A stretch of DNA of 64,000 nt, taken from Aureisphaera sp963669405 (GTDB taxonomy: Bacteria > Bacteroidota > Bacteroidia > Flavobacteriales > Flavobacteriaceae). Both the position numbers and the translations under genes were made by a program. Within the stretch, counting starts at the first letter, position 1, and each line of letters begins with the position of its first letter. Shown one piece after another: positions 63,701 to 64,000 of the stretch. The notes beneath the pieces are model-generated. The model did not search any database. It was not told where the DNA came from and saw nothing but the letters and a program-made list of their open reading frames with translations. The stretch is from the NCBI GenBank assembly GCA_963669405.2, contig CAXXHF010000002.1:2170001-2234000 (forward strand), read 5' to 3'.

Positions 63701-64000
63701 ACCTTTTCAAACAAAGCTTCAGGGTAGGTAACAATGAGCGCTGGTTTTTTCCGAGAGTTAATCCTATTCAATACTTCAGATCTAAGAAGGACGTTGGCGT
63801 TGTCCGTTTCTTCTATTTGATACGGTCTTCGATAACTTCCTGGGTAAAACATTACATTTTGATCACCCAAGAGGTTTTCGAGATCGTTTAAATGATAGGC
63901 AGCCTCTTCCTTATCATTCAGGATAAACAGAAAAGGAAGTTCAGATTTTTTGTAAATGTCAGCAATAGACAGGGAAAGAGAAGAACCGGTCAAACCCGAA
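60751..64000 (-). CDS. mfd: Transcription-repair coupling factor (partial, 5' end outside window)
   Basis: The frame runs off the right edge; about 1080 residues are visible, beginning inside the UvrB-homology domain (GLTGSSLSLSIADIYKK). The RID (CarD-like) domain is NLEVGDYVTHIDHGIGKFGG. The helicase motifs are Walker A GDVGFGKTEVA, DEEQ in IIDEEQKFGV, TATPIPRT, and QMRGRVGRS. The C-terminal inhibitory/TRCF domain follows. Mfd removes stalled RNA polymerase and recruits UvrA. It lies just upstream of the TlpA-like gene. Confidence 0.95.
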   Translation of the reverse strand, partial: SGLTGSSLSLSIADIYKKSELPFLFILNDKEEAAYHLNDLENLLGDQNVMFYPGSYRRPYQIEETDNANVLLRSEVLNRINSRKKPALIVTYPEALFEKVVTRKELERNTLKISVADELSIDFVNEVMFEYQFKRTDFVTEPGEFSVRGGILDVFSFSNDEPYRIEFFGDEVESIRTFDVETQLSLETLKKVSIIPNVENKFLDEKRASFFKYIAAKTVIVLKNEELLSSSIEKLFQKAVTAYHDNQGEVKVSPPEDLFCTSVLLKEQLSEFTSIILNTKNNTSLHSNITFNITPQPSFNKQFNLLIEDLNSNTDKGYRNYIFCSSEAQAKRFHDIFEDADQHVNAFETVVFPLYQGFIDHDQQHVCYTDHQIFERYHKFHLKNGYAKKQAITLKELTNLEVGDYVTHIDHGIGKFGGLQKIEVEGKTQEAIKLIYGERDILYLSIHSLHKISKYNGKDGTTPKIYKLGSAAWKKLKQKTKKRVKEIAFNLIELYAKRRLQKGFKYDPDSYLQHELESSFIYEDTPDQISSTADVKRDMESERPMDRLVCGDVGFGKTEVAIRAAFKAVDNGKQVAILVPTTILAFQHFKTFSERLKEMPVNVDYLNRFRSTKQRREVLENLKNGRLDIVIGTHQLVNKSVEFKDLGLLIIDEEQKFGVAVKDKLKTIKENVDTLTLTATPIPRTLQFSLMAARDLSVINTPPPNRYPVETQVVRFGEEVIRDAIRYEISRGGQVYFVHNRIENIKEVAGMIQRLLPDAKIGIGHGQMEGKKLESLMLSFMNNEFDVLVSTTIIESGLDVPNANTIFINNANNFGLSDLHQMRGRVGRSNKKAFCFFITPPYSAMTDDARKRITALEQFTELGSGFNIAMKDLEIRGAGDLLGGEQSGFINEIGFETYQKILSEAIEELKEKEFKDLYAGTEHEKRNFLKETTLDTDFELLFPDDYVNNISERLNLYNRLGELKEEKELQQYEKDLIDRFGSLPESVIDLLNSVRIKWIAITMGLERVVMKKGRFVGYFISDQQSDFYQTDTFGKVLDFVQKHPQTVKMKEKQTRNGLRLLLTIENVSKIENILDLLKRFLA

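Overview
The window comes from a marine-type Flavobacteriaceae genome (Bacteroidota). Several lines of evidence agree. There are type IX secretion (T9SS) type A C-terminal sorting domains on secreted beta-propeller and DUF1501 proteins. Promoters look like TAnnTTTG and the ribosome-binding regions are AT-rich. The regulators are AraC-type with 7-TM sensors or TPR-LuxR fusions. DUF1501/DUF1800 pairs, DUF4369-thioredoxin proteins and a Flavobacterium-like MetG and Mfd are present. No tRNA, rRNA, CRISPR array, transposase or prophage was seen.

Layout. 1-4655: a partial lipoprotein and two T9SS-exported propeller proteins. 4903-10672: an AraC regulator that lacks a usable start codon, then a LolA-like / RND exporter / outer-membrane barrel operon. 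11019-12703: ssb followed by two decayed genes, a T9SS-tail remnant and a SnoaL-lipocalin lipoprotein broken by an in-frame TGA. 12961-16585: a membrane AraC regulator convergent with a small lipoprotein / serine hydrolase / PepSY operon. 16894-20057: a frameshifted VWA protein and a secreted propeller protein that share a 36-nt leader element. 20307-23058: two unknown proteins followed by a NarL-type two-component system.

42666 down to 23084 is the centre of interest: 14 minus-strand genes with gaps of 0-29 nt or short overlaps. In order they are a giant multicopper oxidase, a YncE-like propeller, a tandem SCO copper chaperone, a cytochrome c fused to a periplasmic-binding protein, a dehydroquinase/shikimate dehydrogenase fusion with eroded active sites, two paralogous small proteins, an acyl-CoA-dehydrogenase-like flavoprotein, a DMT-like membrane domain fused to a low-molecular-weight phosphatase, a DUF115-like protein, two LLM flavin monooxygenases, a GT4 glycosyltransferase and an FMN reductase. 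I read it as one transcription unit joining copper-dependent extracytoplasmic oxidation to flavin-dependent modification of a small molecule. I do not recognise it as a described pathway, and the product is unknown.

43026-46158: small copper/stress-type genes (DUF1059, a degenerate cupredoxin, an AhpD-like protein, an AraC regulator). 46177-64000: mostly core genes (TPR-LuxR regulator, histone-deacetylase-like, metG, DUF1501/DUF1800 pair, LD-carboxypeptidase, YraN, mfd) interrupted by an AT-rich lgt gene flanked by an 8-bp repeat that looks like a recently inserted cassette.
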